The position numbers and the translations under genes were made by a program. A stretch of 64,000 bases of DNA. Source: Sclerodactyla briareus. Taxonomy: Eukaryota; Echinodermata; Holothuroidea; Dendrochirotida; Sclerodactylidae. The stretch spans positions 434,001 to 498,000 of the forward strand of contig JAODTK010005689.1 in assembly GCA_026419785.1 (NCBI GenBank). Reading direction: 5' to 3'. Under the pieces are notes generated by a model, which saw only the letters and a list, made by a program, of their open reading frames with translations, ran no database searches and was not told where the DNA came from. Position 1 is the stretch's first letter, and every line of letters starts with the position of its first letter. This document shows, in pieces, positions 33,476 to 43,299 of this stretch.

Positions 33476-33941
33476 ATGGGCGATATACCCGTTCGTAAAA
33501 TAGGGGCAGGCGGAGATACTTCAGCAGTGTTTCTATGACGTCAGAATCATTGTACGAATAAAGCTCGTATCTGTTGAGCCCTTGTACCATCGCTCCATGG
33601 TTGGTGTTGTGGTTTTCGCTGGGTTAATGAAAAAACAGATTAAACTGAACTTATTAACGCCAGAGGAGGAGAATGATAACAACAACAATAATAGTAATAA
33701 TATATCACAAAAACGAAAAAACATAAAAGGTAGCGAAACTGGGAAGCTGGTGAGATGGATATTTATTCAGACTTGGTTTATTAGTGCACTCCGCCTAAAT
33801 GTAATTGATCCTATGTACTGAAATTGTAGGATCTGCAGGTCAGTAGGATACGTACGACCAGTTGCTGAAAAATTGGTGCTGACAATTGGGGCAGTCCGGA
33901 CGAAGAAGGGAGATCTAATAATGAGAACTGAGATGACCTTG

Positions 33942-34211
33942 AATGACCTCAGTGGCGTACCACGGGGGGGGGGGGCGGAAAACCCCCATGACTCAAGTGC
34001 AATAATTCAGGTTTTGCAGTTCAGTCAGTTCAGTATAAGTTTTGCAGCGTTTATTAGCAAATATTGCAGGAGCAGCAGGGTCTAGGGTCCATAAATGTAC
34101 TTATATTTCCAATAGGAGGGTGAGGCAATTTATGAGGGCCCACTTCTTCTGGGTCGACCTGAACCCCCCCCCCCCCCCATGACAAATCTTTGTGACGCTA
34201 CTGAATGACCT
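33942..34211. mobile_element. 254-bp hAT-type MITE with 8-bp duplication
   Basis: The element at 33950-34203 starts CAGTGGCGTACCAC and ends GTGACGCTACTG, giving inverted ends CAGTGGCGT/CAGTAGCGT. AATGACCT flanks it at 33942-33949 and 34204-34211, an exact 8-bp target duplication. Its two subterminal homopolymers, a G-run at 33964-33974 and a C-run at 34164-34179, are mirror partners and would pair. It inserted into a TGACCT-N4-TGACCT repeat, duplicating one half-site. Confidence 0.85.
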
Positions 34212-34405
34212 TGATTACCCTAAACAGTGGGGTTCATTGTCAGCATACTGAATTGCAACTGTAACCTTGCAACCACCATATCTACTTTGAACCTGAACAT
34301 GCTGCGTGCTCACAAGCTTTTCGAGGTTGCTCTCTTAACCCTTGAAAAAAAATGCCAGGGACTCCTATTCGCCGTTTTTAAAATAGAGTTCATTCTCAGC
34401 ACGAG

Positions 34406-34440
34406 CAGTGGCGAAGGCGGGTGGGGGGGGGGGGGGGAGT
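34406..34440. mobile_element. orphan hAT-type end with G-run
   Basis: CAGTGGCGAAGGCGGG followed by about 16 G's resembles the left end of the MITE at 33950. No right end or target duplication was found. Confidence 0.3.
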
Positions 34441-34589
34441 TGCCCCTGACAAAAGATCGACAGGGCAAATAGAAAAACGAGGCTAAAAAATAGACGGGAA
34501 ATGACTAAGAGGAGAAAGTGGAACGTTAAAGTGGGAAATAAATTAAAGTACGCGCGAAAAAAGCAACGTGGCCCAAAAGGTTCGAGTAT

Positions 34590-34975
34590 GGTGCGGTGCT
34601 AGGAAGGAATGCTTTTGACGCCCTCAAAAGTAAATGTAATCTTCCCGACGTTCATTCACCCCTGAAGCAGAGGGAAACCCGCAGACTGGTCAAAATCGTG
34701 AGGATATCATCTTGCCCTTCTGACTTGCTAAGCGCTGGGCATGAGTATAAGCCTATAACTAATGTTTTAACTTTTACTGCTTACTGTTCGAGATACTGTG
34801 CTGACAGGATTTGTTCAGGCAGGTTTACGCGTCATGATTTGAATTGACCTGATCGAACGCCATGAAATAAAGGGTTCATTCCAGCATGAGTTTCACCCGA
34901 CAACCATTTGATGTTGATACATGCAGCGTTCGTGTTGATATGTGCGGACAAGGAGTGACGAAAAGTGTCACAAAA
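34590..34975. other. no gene seen
   Basis: An 83-codon plus-strand frame (34596-34847) has ordinary composition but no supporting splice sites or domain. Confidence 0.3.
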
Positions 34976-35150
34976 ACACACATGCACATTACAAACATCG
35001 CACAAGCAGACATCACATGTAGGGCCTACATACACACACTAAACACACAAAAGCGCAGCTCACCACACACGCACACACACTACCAGCACACGCACACGCA
35101 AACATACACAAAACACGCGCGGCGCGCGCACGTGCACGACCCATACGCAC
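34976..35150. repeat. CA-rich microsatellite
   Basis: Imperfect cacaca and cgcaca repeats that generate histidine/threonine-rich frames on + and valine/cysteine-rich frames on -. Confidence 0.85.
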
Positions 35151-35546
35151 ACCAGCGTGATACATGAAGTTCTTTGCCTTCGGCAAGGGATCCGAAAAAG
35201 ATCGAGTAGTTTACTCACGGAGATTCGAATACATTCAATTGATCTTGATCGGATAGATTGGTCCCGAGGGGGAGACCCCAGAAAAAAAACCCTCTTCAAG
35301 CTCGGGAAATCGCGGACATGGCTTCGAATTTCTTCCTATTTTTGACCGGACGATATCGGATTTGGGTCGGTCACTGGACTATGTATAATGTACTATCGTT
35401 TGGTTGACCCGCACGCCAGTACGTGTGCACTCTGCGGCTGCACCGTAACGTAGTTTTCGGTCCACTTAGGATCTGCAGCATCAAGAGATTGTAGTGGCCT
35501 TCGTTGCAGATACTCCCCCGAATGATCATGGTGGGTCATTCCGTAC

Positions 35547-35615
35547 CTCGGTCATCCTGAGGTAGAAGGCGATGATATCCATGTAAGCACAACCAATACA
35601 CTGAGCGTCAGCCAT
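35547..35615 (-). CDS. putative first coding exon, product unknown
   Basis: ATG at 35615 opens 23 codons reading MADAQCIGCAYMDIIAFYLR followed by MTE, to a donor-like GACCGAG|gtacgg (phase 0). An overlapping frame from 35629 reads MKLRERWLTLSVLVVLTWIS and looks like a signal peptide, but it stops after 26 codons before the donor, so I favour the first. It is the most upstream member of the minus-strand exon group. At least one exon must lie between it and 31302-31366 because the phases differ. Confidence 0.3.
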
Positions 35616-35619
35616 CTTT

Positions 35620-36360
35620 CACGGAGCTTCATCGCCAGAAATTTTAAAGTATGAAAGAAATGAACCACTAAAATGGCAGGCGACGAGTAAATTTCTAAGG
35701 TAGGCCTACTATGACGGTAGCCTGAATTGCGGTTTCTCGGAATAAATAAAAGCGTATCGGATAGCACGTGGAACAATAACCGCGCGTAGCCTATCCAATA
35801 ATAATGATAGTATTCATCAGTCACTGTAGGTGGGGCTCCAACACTTCTCGACGGCATTGAAAATTCCCGAAACCTAACACTGGTGACCATTCCACTAACG
35901 AACATCCATACGACATTTGAAATGAATCCAGTAGACCTTATACCCTATTCGGAGTTGAAAAAATAAATCATATTGTATTTATATTGGCACACGCTCGGTG
36001 ATCATATTCGCTCTGAATTGGCGGCAGGTATACGTGCATTCTGTAGTTATACACACGTGACTGGTGCCATACCGACTCATCGCTCACGACAATAGCCAAA
36101 TTCACGGTTGTTGGACTCTGAACGATATAAATCGACACCTCGCTAACGTGAAGTAGGGACAATAACCGGCTATAGGCCTACGACTCCGCACAAAACTCAT
36201 TTTGACAGTTTGCAGCCGAATAACCACGGGCTATAGTTGTACCGGAATGGAGGTATTAATTGGCTTTCAATATTGCCAGGTTATCTAAGGAAATTGCGGA
36301 ACCTAGCGTACTAGCTCACCGCTGACTATATATAGGACATTAACACCAATTGGCCTACTT
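35620..36360. other. possible promoter-side region of the minus-strand gene, no feature seen
   Basis: The frames at 35552-35905 (minus) and 35968-36162 (minus) lack support beyond the possible start exon. No TATA box or CpG-rich block is evident. Confidence 0.25.
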
Positions 36361-36362
36361 AG

Positions 36363-36590
36363 AAATACCTACAATTCCCGCCAAAATCATAGAAACAAAA
36401 CTGCACGTCATTTGCAGATGTGAATGGAGATTTGGTTGCCAGATAAGCAGCCGAACAACACCTCTTTCCCCCAATGTTGAAGAATTCTCCTCTCTAGGAT
36501 GCAATGGCACTATTGAACTATTGAGATTCAATATTAAGTTGAGTCGGGGCGTTTTTATCGGCAATGCGTACAGTTGTTTCGACTACATTG
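36363..36590 (+). CDS. candidate Ig-like or cysteine-rich domain exon
   Basis: The acceptor-like accaattggcctacttag is followed by 228 bp of open frame ending ACATTG|gtaggg. The exon is phase 1-1 and 76 codons long, the symmetric arrangement typical of immunoglobulin and other shuffled extracellular domains. Residues include HVICRCEWRFGC early and GNAYSCFDYI late, which could be the B- and F-strand cysteines of an Ig fold, with a sequon (NGT) between. It is short for an Ig domain and no sister exon was found, so the call is tentative. Confidence 0.3.
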
Positions 36591-36619
36591 GTAGGGATTC
36601 TACAGAGCTATGAGAGGAT

Positions 36620-37555
36620 GCATGAGCCCCTAACATTTCAAAGTGCAGTTTAGTTAAAGTCCAAGTTAAAGCGTTACAACATACAAGAGTTGGTATTCAG
36701 CCCAATGTTTTCTCCTCTATATCATAATCACTGCACAACATTTCTGCGGCCTTTTTTTTTTTTTTTGGTTCATTCGAACCTGTCATTGATTGCAGTACTG
36801 GTCTTGTGACAGATACCGGGGATTTGAACAAGGCTAGACGAGAACATCCGTTTGATCTCTATTCATTCCTTGCCCGAGTCGGCACCAGCCACCGAATCAT
36901 TTGTTTACCGAAGTCTGCTTTATACATACCATTCAGCGATGTTAGAACGATAGGGTCCTACCCGACACGACGTCTGATAATGCCCGGGTTGATTATTTTG
37001 GCTGAGGTTATCTGAGCTAAATGAATGGTGCTGCGTAATAAGTTAAGGTCACAAGGTGCAGCATGGTCGCGTACTACCAAAGGTTCGAACAATTCTTCAT
37101 ACCCTTTTCCCAACGGTTCTGACAACGCTTTGCTAACGCTATGACGGGATGGGATTTGCGCCAATGAGGTACAATGTTACGTCAGTAATTTGGGGATGAT
37201 GTTATATTTTCACTGTGGTTGTTAGGCCTACAATTACATAGATTGGAACATTTTTCCGGTACTGTTTGCGTTAGTAAAGACACAGGGTGGCGCTAGCGGG
37301 AAGGGGAGGGGGGGGGGGTCTGCGGTGCCATGTCCCGTCGGTGTGTATTCTTTTTTCCAGGTCGTCGGAGAGCCCGAGTGCCGTCGCTAAAATTACACAC
37401 CCCGACGATGTTACCCCGACAGTATATATTTCCATCCTTTATAGTGACGGGTAAGCAGAGTCGGTACAGGGTAGCAGGGTCGATTCCTCCGGGTTTCCGT
37501 CCATGGGGTTGGCATGCCTTCTCGAACCTGTAAGCCAGGGGAGGTGGGGTTTTGC
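36620..37555. other. no gene seen
   Basis: Contains a T-run at about 36751-36767 and a G-run at about 37309-37319. The frame at 36806-37015 (+) has no support. Confidence 0.35.
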
Positions 37556-37559
37556 ACCC

Positions 37560-40500
37560 TCCTCCTTTCTTTTCATCGCCAATTCCACTATAGAATCATC
37601 ACATTTTTTGTGTCTTGGGAAATTCTCCTGACGCTGGCTGCCGCGTCGTAGGCAGGGTATCCGTTTGAAGGGTTCGGGGCAAAGCCTCGGACCCTCGTTC
37701 CGGTAGAAAAGAAGACCAGACGGTTGTGGTTCTCGTGTGTGGCACTGTGTCTGGTGGTCCCAGGTGTCGTCCCCACCTCTCCGCCCCGTCACCTCGGCTC
37801 AATCTGAGGGTGGGCGGTACAGTTTTGGTGCTTGGAACGTCTCTCTCTTCATGCGGATTGCTTCGCTTACCTGTATGTCAAAGAACTAGGAAAGCTTGGT
37901 ATCAGCATTGCAACCCTCTCTGGGGTTCGCAGGCCTGGTACTGGCGAAATCAGTGTTGGTGGTTATACCTACTTCGGTCTGGCCGTGATGACGGTCTGCG
38001 TACGCAGGGAGTAGCTCTCTTTGTTGCTTGATCCCACCTTGTTTCTCTTGGGTATCACGGTACGCCTATCAACGAGCGTATAATGCCGGCTGCAGATGCA
38101 CACACTGTTTTGGCGTGTTGTCTTGGTTGCAGTCTATGGGGTCAGTGATACTCGGTGAAGGAAGCCTTCTACAACCAACTCAGCTCGGTGTGTGATACCA
38201 TTCCCACTATGGATTCGAAGGTCATTCTGTGTGACTTCAATGCTGCTCCACTGGAGTCAGCAGAATGGCTACAGGCTTGTCCCTTGGAGGCCTCCATGTC
38301 TGGAAGTCGTGAGGACAGCAGTCTCTGGCTCCTGACTTTGCTAGAAGTCATGGGTTTTAGGATGCAGGCTCCTGTTCTCGAGATCTGACGCATTAGACAC
38401 TCGACTGGTAGTCCACCGATGGTTCACCGTCATTGAGATGAGACCATGCTCTCGTAGATGGGAGATGGAGGATTGATTATGAACTGCAGGGTCTTCAGGA
38501 GTGCCCAGTTCTTCACGGCCTGACCACAGGCTGCTTGTCATTACGCTTCGGCTTAACTTCCGTGTCCCTAGGAAGGCTCTTAGCTGTTTGAAGCTGGATG
38601 TTAGCCAACTGCGGGATCCGGAAGTTGCCACTGCTTATGAAGCTAAGCTTGGACAGTCGTTTGGGGAGCTTTATGCTAATGGGGACCCCAAGTAGGATTG
38701 GTCAGACTCCTTGCAGCTGCCAAAGAGTTCATTCCGGAGCGCCCCAGAAGGCTGGCAGATACCTTCTAAAGGGACGGTTGATGCCATCGAGCTGAGTCGC
38801 CAGCAAGACTTGATGGTAAGATCCGGCTTTCTGGGGAGCTGCGGCGTAGGCCTCGGGCGATGCGGCAGAACCGAGAATCAGAGGTCCAGCATCTCTGCGA
38901 GTCGGTAGAGAGACACCTGTCAACAGGAGCCTCACAGCTGGCTCACAAGGCGTTCGAAAATGCGGGACTCAGCCCCTGTGGTGCGTTGCCCTGCTGTCAA
39001 GGCAGCGGGTGGTGTAATCCTGACTGATGATTCTGCGGTGAGGGCTCGTTGGGCTGGGACTTTTTGGTTTGTATAAGGCGCCCCCCCAAGCTTGGAAATT
39101 CAGATAGGTTGTGTTTGCACCCTACAGGCTGATCCTCCGTAATTGTGACTTGCCTATCATCGAGGAAACTCGAAGGCATTGGAGCAATTGAAGGGTTGGA
39201 AAGTCCGGTTTGGCGACGTTCATCCTGATGCTCTGGGCTGGGGGTCAGTCTGTCCTTGAGAGTTGCATGTCCTTCTGCTCTTTTGGAGGCAGGCATCATC
39301 CCAACGACTGGAAGAGGTACTTATAGTCACCTCTGGAAGATAAGGGTGATTGCAATAACTACAGGGGAAATTACATCTCCTCTCAGTAACCTGGAAGGCT
39401 TCGCTAGGATAATCTGGAACAGGTTTCGTCATCAGCTGCTTGCGCATCAGCGCCCTGAGCAGTCGGTTCACTCCCAGAAGTCTACAGTGGATCGTATCTG
39501 GCCTTCCGTGTGTTGTCTGAGCGGATGCGCGAGTTCAATAAGGGCTTTCTTGTTGCCTTTATTGATTTCGGTGAGGTTTTCGACTCTGTGTGTAGAGATG
39601 CTCTGTGGAGGATCCTTGAGCAGCGGGTGTGCCCCCTCTCTCGTGCGCCTTATATCCCTCTGTATTCTGGTACTGAGAGTGCTGTGGTTTCTGGGGCGAG
39701 GCAGGGTTGCACTCTGGCTCCTACCCTTTCAACACTTGTATGGACTGGATTATGGAGGGTGACCGGTGACACAGACAGTGGGGTTTCATTCGGTGATGTC
39801 CAGGTGTGTGACCTGGACTTCGCTGATGATGCTGCATTACTCGCTGAGTTTGTGGATTCTCTTGTGGTTGCTCTCGAAGCACGAGTCGGGAGCCTAATCC
39901 GCTGGGCCTACAGGTGTCTTGGGCCAAGACTAAGATCCAGTCTTTTGGTGGCATCTTGTATACTACTGTCGAGTCGGTCCCGGTGTTGGGTGTGAGGGTC
40001 GAGGTCACTGAGTCGTTCTTTACCTTGGCAGTGGCTCTGGGTCTTGCGAGCATGAGGTTAGTAGACGCCTTGGCTGGCTTGTGAGTCAAGGAGGTCACTG
40101 GACGTGGCGTCTGGCCTTCACGCTATCTGTGCAGAAGAACCAAGCTACGTGTTTTTGGCTCTGTTGTGCTTCCAGTCTTGCTTTATTCAGCGAGGCTTGG
40201 ACGCGCCTGCTGGGATGAGGCGTAGGCTGGATTCTTCCTTGACTACCTCGCTTCGTCGCAACCTTGGTCACCGCTGGCAGGACCGTGTGTCTAATGCCAG
40301 GGTGCTCGAGGAGGCGGATGGTGAGGGTCGGCTGCCTGATTCTTGATCGACAACCGCGCTTCTTCGGCTATGGCGCGCCTTCCGGCAAACGACCCTGCCT
40401 ACCGAATTTTGTCTGTACGGCTCCGGTGGGTTGGGCCGCCTGCCAGGACGGCCTCGTAGCTCTTGGCTAGCGCAGCTTCGTGGGTACCTCATGGAGTTAG

Positions 40501-40620
40501 GTGGGATGGGTCAGGCCCAGGCCTGGTCGCTTGTCCGGAGGAGGCCGGGTGACTGGAAGCGCGGGTGGACGCGGCAAGGTGCCATCCAGGCATGTGCCCC
40601 CATGAGTGAGTGAGAGTGAG
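37560..40620 (+). mobile_element. non-LTR retrotransposon (APE endonuclease plus RT), frame-broken
   Basis: Coding remnants appear in sequence. Near 37821-37860 is a TWNVRSL-like endonuclease start. ILCDFNAAPLESAEWLQA at about 38220-38270 is the DFNA motif of AP-type endonucleases. VAFIDFGEVFDSVCRDALW follows at 39550-39610, then SGARQGCTLAPTL at about 39690-39735, DLDFADDAALLAE at 39810-39850 (the RT catalytic FADD box), and a C-terminal GRPRSSWLAQL with WSLVRRRPGDWKRGW at 40440-40580. The tail ends at a (TGAG)n tract, 40601-40620. Dozens of frame changes and stops mean no full protein. The C-terminal signature matches a LINE group common in fishes and marine invertebrates; I do not assign the clade. 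Confidence 0.85.
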
Positions 40621-41249
40621 TTTATAGTGAAAATTCCTATACCCTATTGTCTGAACATTTTCACTCTCTTCGCGCGCTTTATCTTTGGCTTGTTTGCCCA
40701 GTTCCTTGCTTAAGTTTAACATCAGCGTATTCATCCTCCTATCCTCCTATCTCTCTACAAACTATACAATGTGGATAGAGATAGACTTGCAGGTCTTGGT
40801 GTCCCTGGAGATGATTTAATGTTACAATGTGGGGAGGGTTGTGAACATCCTACCCGAAAATGTCCCAATACTTACCACTGATTTGCCTGACAGCTTGGAG
40901 AGGACGATTCATTGAGCGATTGCAAAATGCGTATTCGGTCTGCTCTTACGATACAATACTCCCAGTGCCACGCCTAGCATCAACCTAATAATTTAGTGCA
41001 GGCAGTCGCAAATACCCGACCCTTTCTCAGTGGAGGCGTTAGCGGACATACTACTCGAGCGCTCCCTGATATTGAGTGGGAGTAACCGGAGTAAATATGG
41101 CTCTTCGACAATGTTATTTCCATTTTGTCAAAGTTTTCTCTTGAGAAAAATGATAGAGAATGAAGCATAAAAAACGCAGGTTTTGACATAGGGGTAGGGG
41201 GGGTGTGCGGCACGGAAAAATCTTCGATCGGTTCTGGACCACCCGTCTG

Positions 41250-41285
41250 GTAAACTTGGACCCCCGTCTGGGGGTCCAAGTTTAC
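41250..41285. other. perfect 16-bp inverted repeat (hairpin)
   Basis: TAAACTTGGACCCCC at 41251-41265 is followed by a 4-base loop, gtct, and its exact complement at 41270-41284, with one more G-C pair outside. A second, weaker stem (caaaact...agttttg) follows directly at 41285-41306. No exon or known element explains it. Confidence 0.9.
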
Positions 41286-41384
41286 AAAACTTTTTAATTA
41301 GTTTTGTAATTGTTTTGCCGAAAAGTCTCCCCAAGAAGCAGTGTTCCTGTTAGAATGTGACCACTAAAACGATTCACATGAAGG

Positions 41385-41745
41385 CTACCCCGGTGGTTGG
41401 TTACTCATTATTGGTAGATCGGTCAGACTTACCAATCGGGAGGTCTGGGCTAAAATCCCGACTACCGGGCGGGTTCATACCAAAGAAATCCCAAAAATGG
41501 TAAGCTACCAGTTGCCTCCCGCTGGGCGCTCCGCACGAGAGTTAGAGCAGGGAAAAAACGAGGGGTAGGCAAGTTGCATGTTGTGTCTGCTGGGGATACC
41601 CCCTCCATCTCCGTTTGAAATACCGCCATGAGGCATCGCTGGTTCTGCAGAAGCGTTGGCAGCTGACAATAAGGTGCAGTCTCCAACCCCGCACCTTGTC
41701 GGCGCGTTGAACAGGTTAATTCGACCCTCTGCTCTGCAAAGTGTA
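41385..41745 (+). mobile_element. tRNA-derived SINE, family S, copy 2
   Basis: The head is tattggtagatcggtcagac...aggtctgggctaaaatcccg, with a decayed B-box. The body matches copy 1 at 28.6 kb: gggttcatacca, aaaatggtaagctacc, cgctgggcgctccgcacgag, aaaacgaggggtaggcaag. Copy 2 extends about 100 bp further and keeps the full distance between the A- and B-box regions. The frames at 41462-41753 (minus) are artefacts of this element. Confidence 0.7.
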
Positions 41746-41759
41746 TAATGCAAGTGGGG

Positions 41760-42620
41760 CCATGTTAATTATTGTATATCGACGATCCCTGAGTCACTCG
41801 GATGACAATTTAATTAGATGACTCACACACTTGGCCAGATTGCCCTATCATTTTCTACATTATCTTATTATCCCAGTAAGACGGACACACCCCTGAGTAT
41901 CTTTGTGACCTTGCAAGACCATTCAGGACAGTATGCACATGTGCGTACTGCGGATTTGACAATGACCCACCATTGACTTACCATACTCAGGGTACTGGGT
42001 GACGTCATGCCAATGACGAGACATGCAGTGTATAATAATCTCAGTAGATAATATCCACTGGCCTCCCTCTGAGTCATATCAAACAAACGAATCCCATCGA
42101 GATGTGATTTTAAAAGCAGTAGAGGTATGTACATTGGTTTCCCTATTTATTTTGGCAGTGTAGGGTACTTGGTCAACATACCGGCAATCGTTTGGGTTAG
42201 CGAGGGCGTTAAGATATATTTGTAAGCAGCTTTAGATTTCTGATTGAGAATGGTGAGTGAATGAATAGAAGGACTAGATGGGGAGAGGATAAATGAATTT
42301 CTGTAGAGAGACTCTGGCAAGATATACGACTGACCAAAATAGTTTTAGGTATGTAAGTACTATTTTAAGATGGGAAGAATCGCCTCAAAGCCCACGTCGA
42401 ATAATCGACGCGCAATTTGAGTGACATCACGGCAAAAGTCATTACAATGTGCACCAGAACTGGTTTGTATTGACCCGATTTACATATCAACCCTTTTTTA
42501 AATCATTAAAGTTGAAAAATAATGTTTTACGGTCCCACGCATTTTTTTTTTCTCATTAGGATGCAAAATTGCCTCGCAACACACTGTAAATAATGGAAAG
42601 GATCTTTCGCGGAAACACTC
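41760..42620. other. no gene seen; two TGACGTCA-like sites
   Basis: TGACGTCA at 42000-42007 and a one-base variant (gtgacatcacggcaaaa) at about 42421 mark probable relics of the MITE family. The second lies about 200 bp before the 66-bp array. Confidence 0.4.
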
Positions 42621-42621
42621 A

Positions 42622-43015
42622 TCCCACAGTAGATCAGAATGAATTTTGCTTTGACTTATCATAGTGACGGTATACCGTATACCGTATTCCCACAGTATAT
42701 AGGAATGAATTTTGCTTTGACTTATCATAGTGACGGTATACCGTATACCGTATTCCCACAGTATATCAGAATGAATTTTGCTTTGACTTATCATAGTGAC
42801 GGTATACCGTATACCGTATTCCCACAGTATATCAGAATGAATTTTGCTTTGACTTATCATAGTGACGGTATACCGTATTCCGTATTCCCACAGTATATCA
42901 GAATGAATTTTGCTTTGACTTATCATAGTGAGGTATACCGTATACCGTATTCCCACAGTATATCAGAATGAATTTTGCTTTGACTTATCATAGTGACGGT
43001 ATACCGTGTTCTGTA
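42622..43015. repeat. 66-bp minisatellite, about six units
   Basis: Units start at ATGAATTTTGC at 42639, 42705, 42771, 42837, 42903 and 42968. The first four steps are exactly 66 bp and the fifth is 65 because one C is missing from gtgacggt. Each unit contains cggtataccgtataccgta, itself a near-palindrome of 8-bp repeats. Because 66 is divisible by three, stop-free frames run across the array on both strands (42498-42956 minus, 42639-42971 plus). These are not genes. Confidence 0.95.
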
Positions 43016-43189
43016 CCAAACAATGCCGAGCCCTGGATTGGAGATCACATGAACAGAATGACGCTTCAGATTAGGTTACGTCATTTATTAATATCCGTTG
43101 TGAGACGAACCCCAGGCTTTAAACAAGTATCAGACCCAGTTCCTTTCTTCTTATGGAGACGAACAATAAATTGTACGACATACGGGGAA

Positions 43190-43265
43190 CTCACTCACTC
43201 ACGCCGCCGCGGCCGCCGGCTCAGCCTCACTCCGCCACCGCCCGCCTTACGCCCAAATTTACAGG
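43190..43265. other. small GC-rich block
   Basis: A local island, cgccgccgcggccgccgg, after an actcactcac tract, in otherwise AT-rich DNA. It could be a promoter fragment or a repeat end; it resembles the GGC-rich block of the 9.7-kb repeat only in composition. Confidence 0.3.
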
Positions 43266-43299
43266 CGTGCGTGGTCTCTTGCTCTTTTCTAGTGGGTCT

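Noticed and set aside
35552..35905. Signal-peptide protein starting MKLRERWLTLSVL
   Set aside because: The frame stops 26 codons after the ATG, before the donor site. The overlapping MADAQCIG frame passes the donor.
37560..40620. Host gene with endonuclease-like domain
   Set aside because: The order of endonuclease, RT catalytic box and C-terminal signature and the microsatellite tail identify a decayed LINE.
42498..42971. Long overlapping ORFs on both strands (152 and 110 codons)
   Set aside because: They are produced by the 66-bp period of the minisatellite, which is divisible by three. The 65-bp unit breaks the plus-strand frame as expected for noncoding repeats.
42622..43015. CRISPR-like array
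   Set aside because: The units are nearly identical along their whole length with no unique spacers, and the DNA is eukaryotic.
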